A stretch of DNA of 12,096 nt from Saprospiraceae bacterium (GTDB lineage: Bacteria; Bacteroidota; Bacteroidia; Chitinophagales; Saprospiraceae): contig JAHDII010000085.1 in assembly GCA_020630895.1 (NCBI GenBank), positions 1 through 12,096 on the forward strand, read 5' to 3'. Positions within the stretch are counted from its first letter, which is position 1. Every line of letters begins with the position of its first letter. Under the pieces are notes generated by a model that worked only from the letters and a program-made list of their open reading frames with translations, was not told the DNA's origin and made no database searches. The translations under genes and the position numbers were made by a program. This document shows positions 1-5,954 of the stretch, piece after piece.

Positions 1-2
1 AA

Positions 3-338
3 AAATTAAAAATAAATATTATAAAAAAAATAGAATCACTAGACTCTAATCAAAATATTGCTGTTTTAAATTTAGAACGACTTCATTTTCCTTTATGTGT
101 AAGACATTGGAAAAATGGTGATTCTTTTTTTCCTTTAGGAATGAATGGGAAAAAGAAAAAAGTAAAAGATTATTTTAGAGATTTAAAATTATCTATACCT
201 GAAAAGGAAAGAGTTTGGATATTAGAATCTCAAGGAGAAATTTGTTGGATTATTGGTTTTCGATTAGATGAACGATTTAAAGTGATAGATCTTTTATCTC
301 CTCATTATAAAATAAAATATGAAAAAACTACAAATTAA
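3..338 (+). CDS. tilS: tRNA(Ile)-lysidine synthase, C-terminal part (5' end outside window)
   Basis: This reading frame is open from the first bases of the window, so the gene starts upstream and only about 111 C-terminal codons are visible. TilS makes lysidine at the wobble C34 of the CAU-anticodon tRNA-Ile, using ATP and lysine in the cytoplasm. The visible part matches the C-terminal substrate-binding domain: an RHWKNGDSFFPLGMNGKKKK stretch (R and W before GD, then PLGM-GKKK), followed by KDYFRDLK, EKERVWILES and IGFRLDERFKV, all typical positions of this domain. The ATP-pyrophosphatase domain with its SGGxDS motif would lie upstream and cannot be seen. An internal ATG at 141 sits inside the conserved PLGM motif and is not the start. 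The gene ends at TAA; 80 bases separate it from the next gene. Confidence 0.85.
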   Translation, partial: KLKINIIKKIESLDSNQNIAVLNLERLHFPLCVRHWKNGDSFFPLGMNGKKKKVKDYFRDLKLSIPEKERVWILESQGEICWIIGFRLDERFKVIDLLSPHYKIKYEKTTN

Positions 339-418
339 TTATTATTAGTGGGGTTTTATTCTCGCAGCTTTTTATTTTTTTATTCGTTAATGCAATAAGA
401 ATTATAATATATCAAAAT

Positions 419-952
419 ATGAAAAAAATATTTTCTTCTCTCATTTTTCTTTCTTTGTTTTTTACTATTGCTTGTAATTATGAGTCTAATGATGATTGGC
501 AAGTAGAGGGTTTAGCTCCTATTTATAGTATTGATTCTGATTGGCAGAATACAGAAGTTTTAGGGCCACAAACCATACAACAGTTAGGCAAGTTTTATTA
601 TAAGGATCAGCATATTTTTGTCAATGATTTGAATAAAGGAATTCATATTGTTGATAATAGTAACCCTGAAAACCCTGTTTTTATTAAATTTATAAAAGTA
701 GCAGGAAGCAAAGATATTTCTATCAAAAATAATTATTTATATACTGATAATGTAACGGATTTATTAGTTTTTGATATTTCTGATTTTAATAATATCACTA
801 TGGTTAATCGAGTTCCTGATATTTATCCTCCTTCGAGTCAAAATTTTCCTGAATTTTCATCCAATGTATATTTTGAATGTGTAGATGAAGCTCAAGGGCT
901 TGTTATTGGTTGGGAAACTCAATTATTAACGAATCCTCAATGTTATAGATAA
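419..952 (+). CDS. LVIVD-repeat lipoprotein, N-terminal-half type
   Basis: A 177-residue predicted lipoprotein. The first ~19 residues are a signal peptide with a lipobox-like end (FFTIAC), so Cys19 would be lipidated. The mature part contains FVNDLNKGIHIVDNSNPENP and LYTDNVTDLLVFDISDFNN, which are LVIVD-type beta-propeller blades common in cell-surface proteins of Bacteroidota. From memory of the family, these motifs belong to the N-terminal half of proteins of about 430 residues. Here the chain stops after the GWETQ segment, and the next gene supplies what looks like the C-terminal half. Molecular function is unknown; propellers of this kind are usually thought to bind partners at the surface. 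It is followed 17 bases later by the next lipoprotein gene, so they are probably co-transcribed. Confidence 0.8.
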   Translation: MKKIFSSLIFLSLFFTIACNYESNDDWQVEGLAPIYSIDSDWQNTEVLGPQTIQQLGKFYYKDQHIFVNDLNKGIHIVDNSNPENPVFIKFIKVAGSKDISIKNNYLYTDNVTDLLVFDISDFNNITMVNRVPDIYPPSSQNFPEFSSNVYFECVDEAQGLVIGWETQLLTNPQCYR

Positions 953-969
953 TTCCTAAATTTTAAGTC

Positions 970-1758
970 ATGAAAAAAAATATTTTTTATACTCTTTTAT
1001 TTTTTGTTATTTGTTTTTCATTTTCCTCTTGTGATTCTTTAGGAATTAAAAGTGATGCTGTAGGAGAAGCAGCAACGACAGGTGTAGCTGGATCTTATGC
1101 AAGGATGATTACTGTAGGTGATTTTTTATATTTTGTAGATCAAAGTCAAATACAAACTTTTAGCTTAACAGATCCTTCTCTTCCTCATAAAATTAATACT
1201 CAAACTATAGGATCTCAAATAGAATCTATTTTTAATTATGAAGATAAATTATTTATTGGTTCTGGAGAAGGTTTATTTATTTATACCATAGGACAAGATG
1301 GAATTCCTCAACAAACGGCATCTGTAGGTTATGAGTTTCCTATCCTTCCTTGTGATCCTGTTGTAGCCAATGATACTTATGCTTATGTCACTTTACATGA
1401 TGGCGATTCTCAAGGACCATGTGCGGGTATGAATAATGTTAATCAATTAAAAATATTTGATGTTACAGATATATACAATCCTGAAGAAATTGCTGTATAT
1501 CCTATGTTTCGTCCTAAAGGAGTGGGTATAGATGGCAATATTCTTTTTGTTTGTGATGATTTAGAAGGGCTTAAAATATTTGATGTTAGTAATCCTTTAG
1601 AAATTCAAATGCTCCATCAATTTTCACACTTCCAAGCGTTTGATGTTATTCCATTAGGAGGTTTACTTCTTTGTGTAGGAACAGATAATATTTATCAATT
1701 TGATTATTCCAATATTAATGATATTCAAGAAATTTCTAGAATCCCAATTCAATCATAA
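970..1758 (+). CDS. LVIVD-repeat lipoprotein, C-terminal-half type
   Basis: A 262-residue predicted lipoprotein with its own signal peptide (MKKNIFYTLLFFVICF, then SFSSC as lipobox). The mature chain has successive propeller-like blades: YFVDQSQIQTFSLTDPSLPH, LFIGSGEGLFIYTIG, DPVVANDTYAYVTL, LKIFDVTDIYNPEEI, ILFVCDDLEGLKIFDVSNP and FDVIPLGGLLLCVG. These correspond to the C-terminal half of the single-chain LVIVD proteins I know from Bacteroidota; the AATTGVAGSYARM segment just after the lipobox resembles the middle of such proteins. Four conserved-looking Cys (in LPCDP, GPCAG, FVCDD and LLCVG) may form disulfides. The stop codon is one base before the ATG of the following outer-membrane protein gene, which argues for translational coupling. 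Function unknown. Confidence 0.8.
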   Translation: MKKNIFYTLLFFVICFSFSSCDSLGIKSDAVGEAATTGVAGSYARMITVGDFLYFVDQSQIQTFSLTDPSLPHKINTQTIGSQIESIFNYEDKLFIGSGEGLFIYTIGQDGIPQQTASVGYEFPILPCDPVVANDTYAYVTLHDGDSQGPCAGMNNVNQLKIFDVTDIYNPEEIAVYPMFRPKGVGIDGNILFVCDDLEGLKIFDVSNPLEIQMLHQFSHFQAFDVIPLGGLLLCVGTDNIYQFDYSNINDIQEISRIPIQS

Positions 1759-1759
1759 T

Positions 1760-2509
1760 ATGAAAACATTTCATTTTTTATTTTTTACTTTTATTATAGT
1801 TTTTTGTAGTTCTTCTTTTCTTCAAGCTCAAGATATTCGAGTGCGTGAAGAAAAAAAAGTTATTTATATTAAAAAAGATTCTTTTATTGTTCCTAAAGTA
1901 TCTATAAAATACTCTCCATTAAGTATTGTTCCAATGCCTTTGAGTTCTATACAGTTTGCTGTAGAATATCGTTTAAAAGAACAAAATTCTATTCAAGGAG
2001 AAATAGGAGCTATTATTCCTTTTCCCTATTATTTAACAGCGAATAATCTTTTTGGACCATCTAATTTTAGAAGTTTAAATGGTTTACGTTTAAGAGGAGA
2101 ATATCGTTTTTATCGCAAAGGCCCTCAAAGGAAATTCAACCTTTTTATGGGACCCCAATATTTTAATCAGCAAGAATATTGGAAGTTGTATGATAGTTTT
2201 AGTAGAGATAATGGTAACTTCTTTGAACGGTTAACTTATAAAAAACGAGTGATTAGTAATTCATTTTTGTTTGTTTTTGGAGGAAATAGAGTGGGGAATA
2301 ATGCAAGTCGTTTTATTTCTGAATGGTCGGTGGGAGCAGGTATTCGTTTACGTTCTATTTTTAATGCAGATATTCCTTCTGATGTAGATATATTTTCATT
2401 TCCATCCCCCTTTATAGATGCTTGGAATCCTATAGGATATGAACAAGAAGGTACTTATGTCTTACCTAGTGTTCAATTTGCACTTCGATTTGGAGGGATT
2501 GTAAAATAG
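1760..2509 (+). CDS. Predicted outer-membrane beta-barrel protein
   Basis: A 249-residue secreted protein of no recognised family. I chose the ATG at 1760 because it opens a clear Sec signal peptide (basic MKTFHF, a Phe/Ile-rich core, cleavage after SSSFLQA); the longer frame from 1700 lies inside the preceding gene. The mature chain begins QDIRVREEKKVIYIKK and then shows alternating polar/hydrophobic strands such as VSIKYSPLSIV, IQFAVEYRL, LRGEYRFY and FNLFMGPQYF. It ends in a strand-like VQFALRFGG, as in small beta-barrels of Bacteroidota outer membranes. The aromatic and Gly content fits this reading. Only one base separates it from the upstream LVIVD gene, so it probably works with the two lipoproteins at the outer membrane. 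Substrate and role are unknown. Confidence 0.6.
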   Translation: MKTFHFLFFTFIIVFCSSSFLQAQDIRVREEKKVIYIKKDSFIVPKVSIKYSPLSIVPMPLSSIQFAVEYRLKEQNSIQGEIGAIIPFPYYLTANNLFGPSNFRSLNGLRLRGEYRFYRKGPQRKFNLFMGPQYFNQQEYWKLYDSFSRDNGNFFERLTYKKRVISNSFLFVFGGNRVGNNASRFISEWSVGAGIRLRSIFNADIPSDVDIFSFPSPFIDAWNPIGYEQEGTYVLPSVQFALRFGGIVK

Positions 2510-2512
2510 ACT

Positions 2513-2556
2513 TTATCACGAATTATTGATTATAGCTCAATTGATTTTTTGAAAAA
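2513..2556. repeat. Partial copy of the palindromic element found at 4953-5116
   Basis: Read on the plus strand, these 44 bases match the minus strand of 5110-5067 at about 38 of 44 positions without gaps, counted by eye. The best part is TTATCACGAAT followed by ATTGATTATAGC. Only one arm is present, so this copy cannot fold like the full element, and the outer end (TAAAGG) is not conserved. It sits in the 73-base gap between two convergent genes. Confidence 0.6.
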
Positions 2557-2582
2557 TGTATCATCTAAATAAAAACTTAAAA

Positions 2583-3293
2583 CTAAGCCCAGCCCAGCAA
2601 TAAACCAAAACCAACAATTACTAAGAATACTCCAAAAATTTCACTAAATATTTTTTTATTTTTAACTAATCTTCTTGAAAATTTATCAAATCCAAAACCT
2701 GCTCCAGCTAATATTCCTCCTAAAGGAAGGCTGTAACCAATAGCAAAAATTAAAAGAGTCAGCCCACTCAATAGAATACTTCCTTGAAGAAAAGAGGTAC
2801 CTAATATAATAGGAAAAATTGGATTACAACTTGCAGAACAAGTTGTTGCAAAGCCTCCCAAAGCTAAACCAAAAACAAATCCTTTATTTGCTAATGTAGA
2901 AATTTTAGCACTTAATTTATTTCCTAATTCAAATTTAAAAGGGAGCATATCTAGACTCATTAATCCTAAACAAACCACTAAAATCCCTGCAACTATTTTC
3001 CAATATTCACCAATAATAATACCTACAGATTGGCTAATCAATCCTGCTAAAATACCCAATAAGGATAAGGAAATAACATTTCCTAAAAAAAATGAAAACC
3101 CTGTTTTAACATGAGATATTTTCTCTTCTTTTTGAGCACCTGCATAACCTGTAACTGCAGCAATGACTCCAATATTACAACAAGAACCAACTGCTGCAAT
3201 CAATCCTAATAAAAAAACGGCAATAAAAAATAGAGGAGAATTTAATTGACTTTCAATAATTCCACTTGTCCACTGTTGAATATTTTCTAACAT
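2583..3293 (-). CDS. CcdA/DsbD-like transmembrane thiol transporter, atypical Cys motifs
   Basis: A 236-residue integral membrane protein with about six hydrophobic segments. Length and layout fit the CcdA (cytochrome c biogenesis) family, whose members carry reducing equivalents from cytoplasmic thioredoxin across the membrane with one Cys in TM1 and one in TM4. In place of the usual PCxxP-like motif in TM1 it has GSCCNIGV (Cys38-Cys39), and in place of the second it has TTCSASCNPIFP (Cys152, Cys156). A further Cys108 lies in the third segment. The GYSLPLG motif near residue 190 is typical of the family. The ATG is one base after the stop of the thioredoxin-fold gene, so the two are translated together and this protein probably exchanges electrons with that partner. 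Permease-like metalloid transport is an alternative. Confidence 0.7.
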   Translation of the reverse strand: MLENIQQWTSGIIESQLNSPLFFIAVFLLGLIAAVGSCCNIGVIAAVTGYAGAQKEEKISHVKTGFSFFLGNVISLSLLGILAGLISQSVGIIIGEYWKIVAGILVVCLGLMSLDMLPFKFELGNKLSAKISTLANKGFVFGLALGGFATTCSASCNPIFPIILGTSFLQGSILLSGLTLLIFAIGYSLPLGGILAGAGFGFDKFSRRLVKNKKIFSEIFGVFLVIVGFGLLLGWA

Positions 3294-3294
3294 T

Positions 3295-3903
3295 TTATTT
3301 TTGTTTTTTTACACCACATTTGGCTTTCTGTGCTGGAGTACATTTTTTAGAAGGATTACAGCTAGACGGTTTACAAGAAGTTACTGGTGTTGTTGCTGCA
3401 ACATAGGCTTTAAATAATTTGATAGAATTCATAGATTCTTCATTTATCAAAGAAAGTTCTCCTCCTCTACCTAGCACTACAAGTGTTGGTACTGTTTCAA
3501 CACTTGTTTGTTTCATAAAATCATTGTAATGTTGATGAGTTGAAGATAGCTCATAATATTCTGCTGAATCTCCTGATTCATTTAACTCTAGTAATACATC
3601 TATGATTTGTTTAGATAATAGTTTGTTTTGCTCTTCTTCTTTTCCTTTTAAAAATACATATGCTACTTCTTTATCTGTTTCTAACCATTCAAAATCTTCA
3701 ATAGAAGGAGGAAGTACCCCAATATCATTTGTTTGAGTAGCAGCTTTAAATGCTGATGAAATTCCCAAAATAATCGCTAATCCTAAGAGAAATGTTCCTA
3801 CTTTCTTTTTCATTCCCATTACATTTGTATCTTTCTCAATTGGAGGAGGGCAACAATTTGAATTATTATTTTCTTTAGTAGAACAACAGTTTGTATTTTC
3901 CAT
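3295..3903 (-). CDS. Membrane-anchored thioredoxin-fold protein with Cys-rich tails
   Basis: A 202-residue protein of no named family. The N-terminal tail has two CC pairs (Cys6-7 and Cys17-18, the second followed by PPP). KKK then precedes one transmembrane segment (about residues 35-53), which predicts the tail inside and the rest in the periplasm. The soluble part (about 65-165) looks like a thioredoxin fold: a YVFLKG strand, a helix with KQIIDVLLEL, a QTSVETVPTLVVLG segment with the cis-Pro-type VPT, and GGELSL. No CxxC active site is present. The C-terminal tail carries Cys177, 182, 188 and 196 among Lys and Pro. All eight cysteines are in the two tails. ATG codons at residues 29 and 31 are alternative starts that would remove the CC pairs and leave a signal-peptide-like N-terminus. 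Likely metalloid- or metal-binding and redox partner of the adjacent CcdA-like protein. Confidence 0.6.
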   Translation of the reverse strand: MENTNCCSTKENNNSNCCPPPIEKDTNVMGMKKKVGTFLLGLAIILGISSAFKAATQTNDIGVLPPSIEDFEWLETDKEVAYVFLKGKEEEQNKLLSKQIIDVLLELNESGDSAEYYELSSTHQHYNDFMKQTSVETVPTLVVLGRGGELSLINEESMNSIKLFKAYVAATTPVTSCKPSSCNPSKKCTPAQKAKCGVKKQK

Positions 3904-3937
3904 TGTATTTAAATTTTAAATTACGAAACTTTATTTA

Positions 3938-4046
3938 TTAATCTAAGTTGTAGATATATCCGAAAAGTCCACAGTAAATGAGTCCACAGATGACAGTTAT
4001 TATTACAATTACTTTGAAATAGTATTTTGTGAATAATACACTTCAT
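3938..4046 (-). pseudogene. Possible small cysteine-containing membrane peptide, broken by a frameshift
   Basis: In the 184-base gap between arsM and the thioredoxin-fold gene, one minus-strand frame from 4045 to the TAA at 3938 reads as a hydrophobic peptide with a basic start (KYYFK), a Val/Ile stretch and CGLIYCGLFG, ending NLD. It has no ATG, GTG or TTG of its own. The ATG at 4046 is in the neighbouring frame (MKCIIHK); dropping one A from the AAAA run (plus-strand TTTT at 4025-4028) joins them into 35 residues with Cys3, Cys20 and Cys25 and one membrane span. The spacing to both neighbours (41 and 34 bases) fits an operon gene. It may be a decayed gene, a sequencing error or chance. Confidence 0.35.
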
Positions 4047-4087
4047 AATTTTTAACTCAATGAGGTTTTATATAACTTGATTTTATA

Positions 4088-4876
4088 TTATTTTTCGGCA
4101 TAAACACCCAAGCTAACAATTGCATTACTAGTGGCTTTAAATTGTTGTAGTTCTTCCGAATTTACATATTGAAGAAATACTTCATCAGGTACATCAATTA
4201 CACGTTCTTTCGTAACATTTATATTTTTAAATCCTACTTTTTTAATTGTATCTAAATAATCTTCTTTTTGCATGGCTCCTGAAATACACCCAGCATACAT
4301 TTCAGCAGCTTGAAGAATACCTTCAGGCAAATCTCCTCTTAAAACAATATCAGACATACTAAAATGACCATTATTTTTTAATACTCTATATACTTCTGAA
4401 TAAGCACGACTTTTATCTGGAACTAAATTTAAAACGCAATTACTAACTGCCACATCTATTGAATCATCTTGAAGAGGAAGATTTTCTATTTCACCCAAGA
4501 CAAATTCTACATTTTCAAAGCCTAATTTTTGTTTATTCTCATTGGCTTTGTTTATCATTGCTTCTGTCATATCTACTCCTATGACATGACCTTTTTCTCC
4601 TACAAGACTTCTTGCCACGAAGGCATCATTACCTGCTCCTGAACCCAAATCAAGAACAGTATCTCCTTCTTTAATATTGGCATGTTCTGTTGGTATTCCA
4701 CAACCTAAACCATAATCCGCATCTTTTTCATAACCATCAATTTTCTCGTAACTTTCGCTAAGCGTCCAATCTTGAATAGGAGTATTACAACAAGTAGGAC
4801 TACAACCACAACCAGGACCTGAATTTACAACATTTGTATATGTTTCTTTTACGAGATCTTTAATTTTCTTTGACAT
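4088..4876 (-). CDS. arsM: Arsenite S-adenosylmethionine methyltransferase
   Basis: A 262-residue class I SAM-dependent methyltransferase that methylates As(III) with cellular thiols as reductant, in the cytoplasm. SAM-binding motif I is VLDLGSGAGNDAF (residues 74-86), with the acidic GVDMT at 100-104 ending the second strand and GEIENLP at 128-134. The arsenite-binding cysteines of the family are present: Cys59 in GLGCG, Cys147 in SNCVLNL and Cys197 in YAGCISG; the 50-residue spacing of the last two equals that in the characterised algal enzyme (C174/C224). An extra Cys-rich N-terminus (GCGCSPTCC, Cys23, 25, 29, 30) may bind As(III) before transfer. Its own SigZ-type promoter lies about 40 bases upstream. 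In this family methylation gives volatile or exportable methylarsenicals. No ArsR or efflux gene is seen next to it. Confidence 0.92.
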   Translation of the reverse strand: MSKKIKDLVKETYTNVVNSGPGCGCSPTCCNTPIQDWTLSESYEKIDGYEKDADYGLGCGIPTEHANIKEGDTVLDLGSGAGNDAFVARSLVGEKGHVIGVDMTEAMINKANENKQKLGFENVEFVLGEIENLPLQDDSIDVAVSNCVLNLVPDKSRAYSEVYRVLKNNGHFSMSDIVLRGDLPEGILQAAEMYAGCISGAMQKEDYLDTIKKVGFKNINVTKERVIDVPDEVFLQYVNSEELQQFKATSNAIVSLGVYAEK

Positions 4877-4916
4877 GATAATTATATTTAATTGTTATTA
4901 TTTTTAATTTTCACTC

Positions 4917-4948
4917 TATAGACGTCATGTCAAAAAAAAGACGCAAAA
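4917..4948 (-). promoter_or_regulatory. Predicted ECF (SigZ-type) promoter of arsM
   Basis: On the minus strand the module reads TTTTGCGTC, then a T-tract and 14 bases in all, then ACGTCTATA. An equivalent module with the same spacing lies upstream of sigZ (5744-5775): 25 of 32 positions agree, with the two boxes nearly invariant and the spacer divergent apart from the T-tract. CGTC-containing -10 boxes are typical of ECF sigma factors. Transcription would start near 4910, giving a leader of about 30-35 bases. Confidence 0.65.
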
Positions 4949-4952
4949 TAAA

Positions 4953-5116
4953 TAAAGGTTATCACGAAAAGTTTTTTATATAAGCCGAATGAGAGATTTT
5001 GAGAAAAGACAAGACATTACTCGAAAAGCGTAGCCATAGCTACGGTTGAGAGGAATAACGAAGTATTTTTTCAAAAGATACATTTGGCTATAATCAATTA
5101 TTCGTGATAACCTTTA
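4953..5116. repeat. 164-bp palindromic element, MITE-like
   Basis: The ends are a perfect 16-base inverted repeat, TAAAGGTTATCACGAA at 4953-4968 and its complement at 5101-5116. Inside, the arms continue as an imperfect palindrome (GCCGAATG against GCCAAATG, TTTTGAGAAAA against TTTTGAAAAAA, ATTACTC against GTTATTC). The centre is a perfect hairpin CGTAGC-CATA-GCTACG at 5029-5044. TA at both outer ends would suit a TA target duplication of a Tc1/IS630-type transposase, which is inference. No coding potential seen. It begins 4 bases from the arsM promoter module and ends 16 bases from the sigZ stop codon, so in RNA it could act as a terminator or stabilising structure at the end of sigZ. Confidence 0.7.
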
Positions 5117-5132
5117 ATAGAGACATTGGATA

Positions 5133-5696
5133 TTAATTACAATTAATATCACAATCGTCTGATATATCATTACAACTTCTTTTTATTTTGTAATCAAGTA
5201 TATCTCCATACACGTCTGTTGTAATCGTACAACATTGTTCAAGTGTTCCTTTTAGCATTTCTCTTCCTCTTTGCACCCTAGATTTTGCTCCAGAATAGGA
5301 AATATTCAATCTTTTAGCAATTTCTTTCTGTGGAATTTTTTCAATATCCGCTAGGATCAAGGCCTCTTTATATTTTTCAGGGAGAGAGTCTATTAAAGGG
5401 TGTAAACATTTTGCAACTTCTGAAGTTAAAGATTCATTTGATGTTTGAGTTAATTCTATTTCCTTTATCAAAATATTATTTTTAGTCTTTCTAAAGTGGG
5501 AAATAATTTCATTTCTTGCTATTTGATAAATCCAAGCCACCACTTTATCATCATTTTTTAAAGTATCTATTTTAGTAAATACTTTTAAAAAGACATCTTG
5601 AACGATATCTTTTGTTAAATCTGAATCTTTAACTTTACCTAAAACAAAATTCGTTAATCGATTATTAATATTGTTCCATACAACAGCAGTATCCAT
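5133..5696 (-). CDS. sigZ: ECF-type RNA polymerase sigma factor, SigZ-like, with Cys-rich tail
   Basis: A 187-residue sigma-70 family protein. Region 2 covers about residues 8-72 (DIVQDVFLKVFTKIDTL, then VVAWIYQIARNEIISHFRK, the core-binding and -10 recognition helices). Region 4 covers about 98-150 (LPEKYKEALILADIEKIPQK, then the helix-turn-helix EIAKRLNISYSGAKSRVQRG). After this comes a ~35-residue tail with Cys155-Cys156, a TTDVYGDILDY segment, and Cys175, 182 and 186. A CC...D..G...DY tail is what I recall of SigZ-type sigma factors. No separate anti-sigma gene is next to it, so the tail itself may sense thiol-reactive metalloids (inference). It has a promoter module shared with arsM, which suggests it controls both itself and arsM. 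The gene symbol follows the family name only. Confidence 0.85.
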   Translation of the reverse strand: MDTAVVWNNINNRLTNFVLGKVKDSDLTKDIVQDVFLKVFTKIDTLKNDDKVVAWIYQIARNEIISHFRKTKNNILIKEIELTQTSNESLTSEVAKCLHPLIDSLPEKYKEALILADIEKIPQKEIAKRLNISYSGAKSRVQRGREMLKGTLEQCCTITTDVYGDILDYKIKRSCNDISDDCDINCN

Positions 5697-5743
5697 ACTA
5701 TAAATAATAATTTATGTGATAATAAAAATATGATCTATTTTTA

Positions 5744-5775
5744 TATAGACGTAAAAGTGAAAAAAAGATGCAAAA
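5744..5775 (-). promoter_or_regulatory. Predicted ECF (SigZ-type) autoregulated promoter of sigZ
   Basis: On the minus strand this reads TTTTGCATC, 14 bases including a T-tract, then ACGTCTATA. It has the same boxes and spacing as the module before arsM (4917-4948). The -10 box is about 47 bases upstream of the sigZ ATG. Neither the pyrG promoter region nor the other intergenic regions I scanned show this pair of boxes. Confidence 0.65.
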
Positions 5776-5907
5776 ATCATTCTGTTTAAATGATGGTTTT
5801 ATTATAATTTCTAAGCTATATGAACAAATTAACTTTAATCTCTATTAATTTATCTAAGTCAAAAAAAATATATTTATCATTTCACTAGGCATTCTCTTTT
5901 ATCTTAC

Positions 5908-5915
5908 TACCTTTG
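5908..5915 (+). promoter_or_regulatory. Possible Bacteroidota -7 box for pyrG
   Basis: TACCTTTG matches the TAnnTTTG consensus used by the primary sigma factor of Bacteroidota, 39 bases before the pyrG ATG. No good TTTG -33 box is found at the expected distance, so the call is weak. The rest of the 258-base gap 5697-5954 holds the divergent sigZ promoter and AT-rich sequence. Confidence 0.4.
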
Positions 5916-5954
5916 TATTCCGTGATGATATTTTCTATGTTTTAAAATATTACA

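Noticed and set aside
1700..1759. Upstream extension of the barrel-protein gene
   Set aside because: It lies within the preceding lipoprotein gene and would bury the clear signal peptide starting at 1760.
3966..3989. Direct repeat of AGTCCACAG, considered as a regulatory iteron
   Set aside because: On the minus strand it encodes the two CGL units of the possible small membrane peptide, which explains it better; only two copies exist.
3921..4046. A 41-codon minus-strand frame starting at the ATG at 4046
   Set aside because: Its later part lacks any domain or membrane pattern, while the neighbouring frame reads as a membrane segment; only the first seven codons are likely to be meaningful.
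3904..4087. Search for a third SigZ-type promoter before the thioredoxin-fold gene
   Set aside because: Neither the TTTTGCRTC nor the ACGTCTATA box is present; this gene and the CcdA-like gene are probably read from the arsM promoter.
5776..5794. Small inverted repeat ATCATT/AATGAT upstream of sigZ
   Set aside because: Arms of six bases in very AT-rich sequence are expected by chance, and there is no gene for it to terminate.
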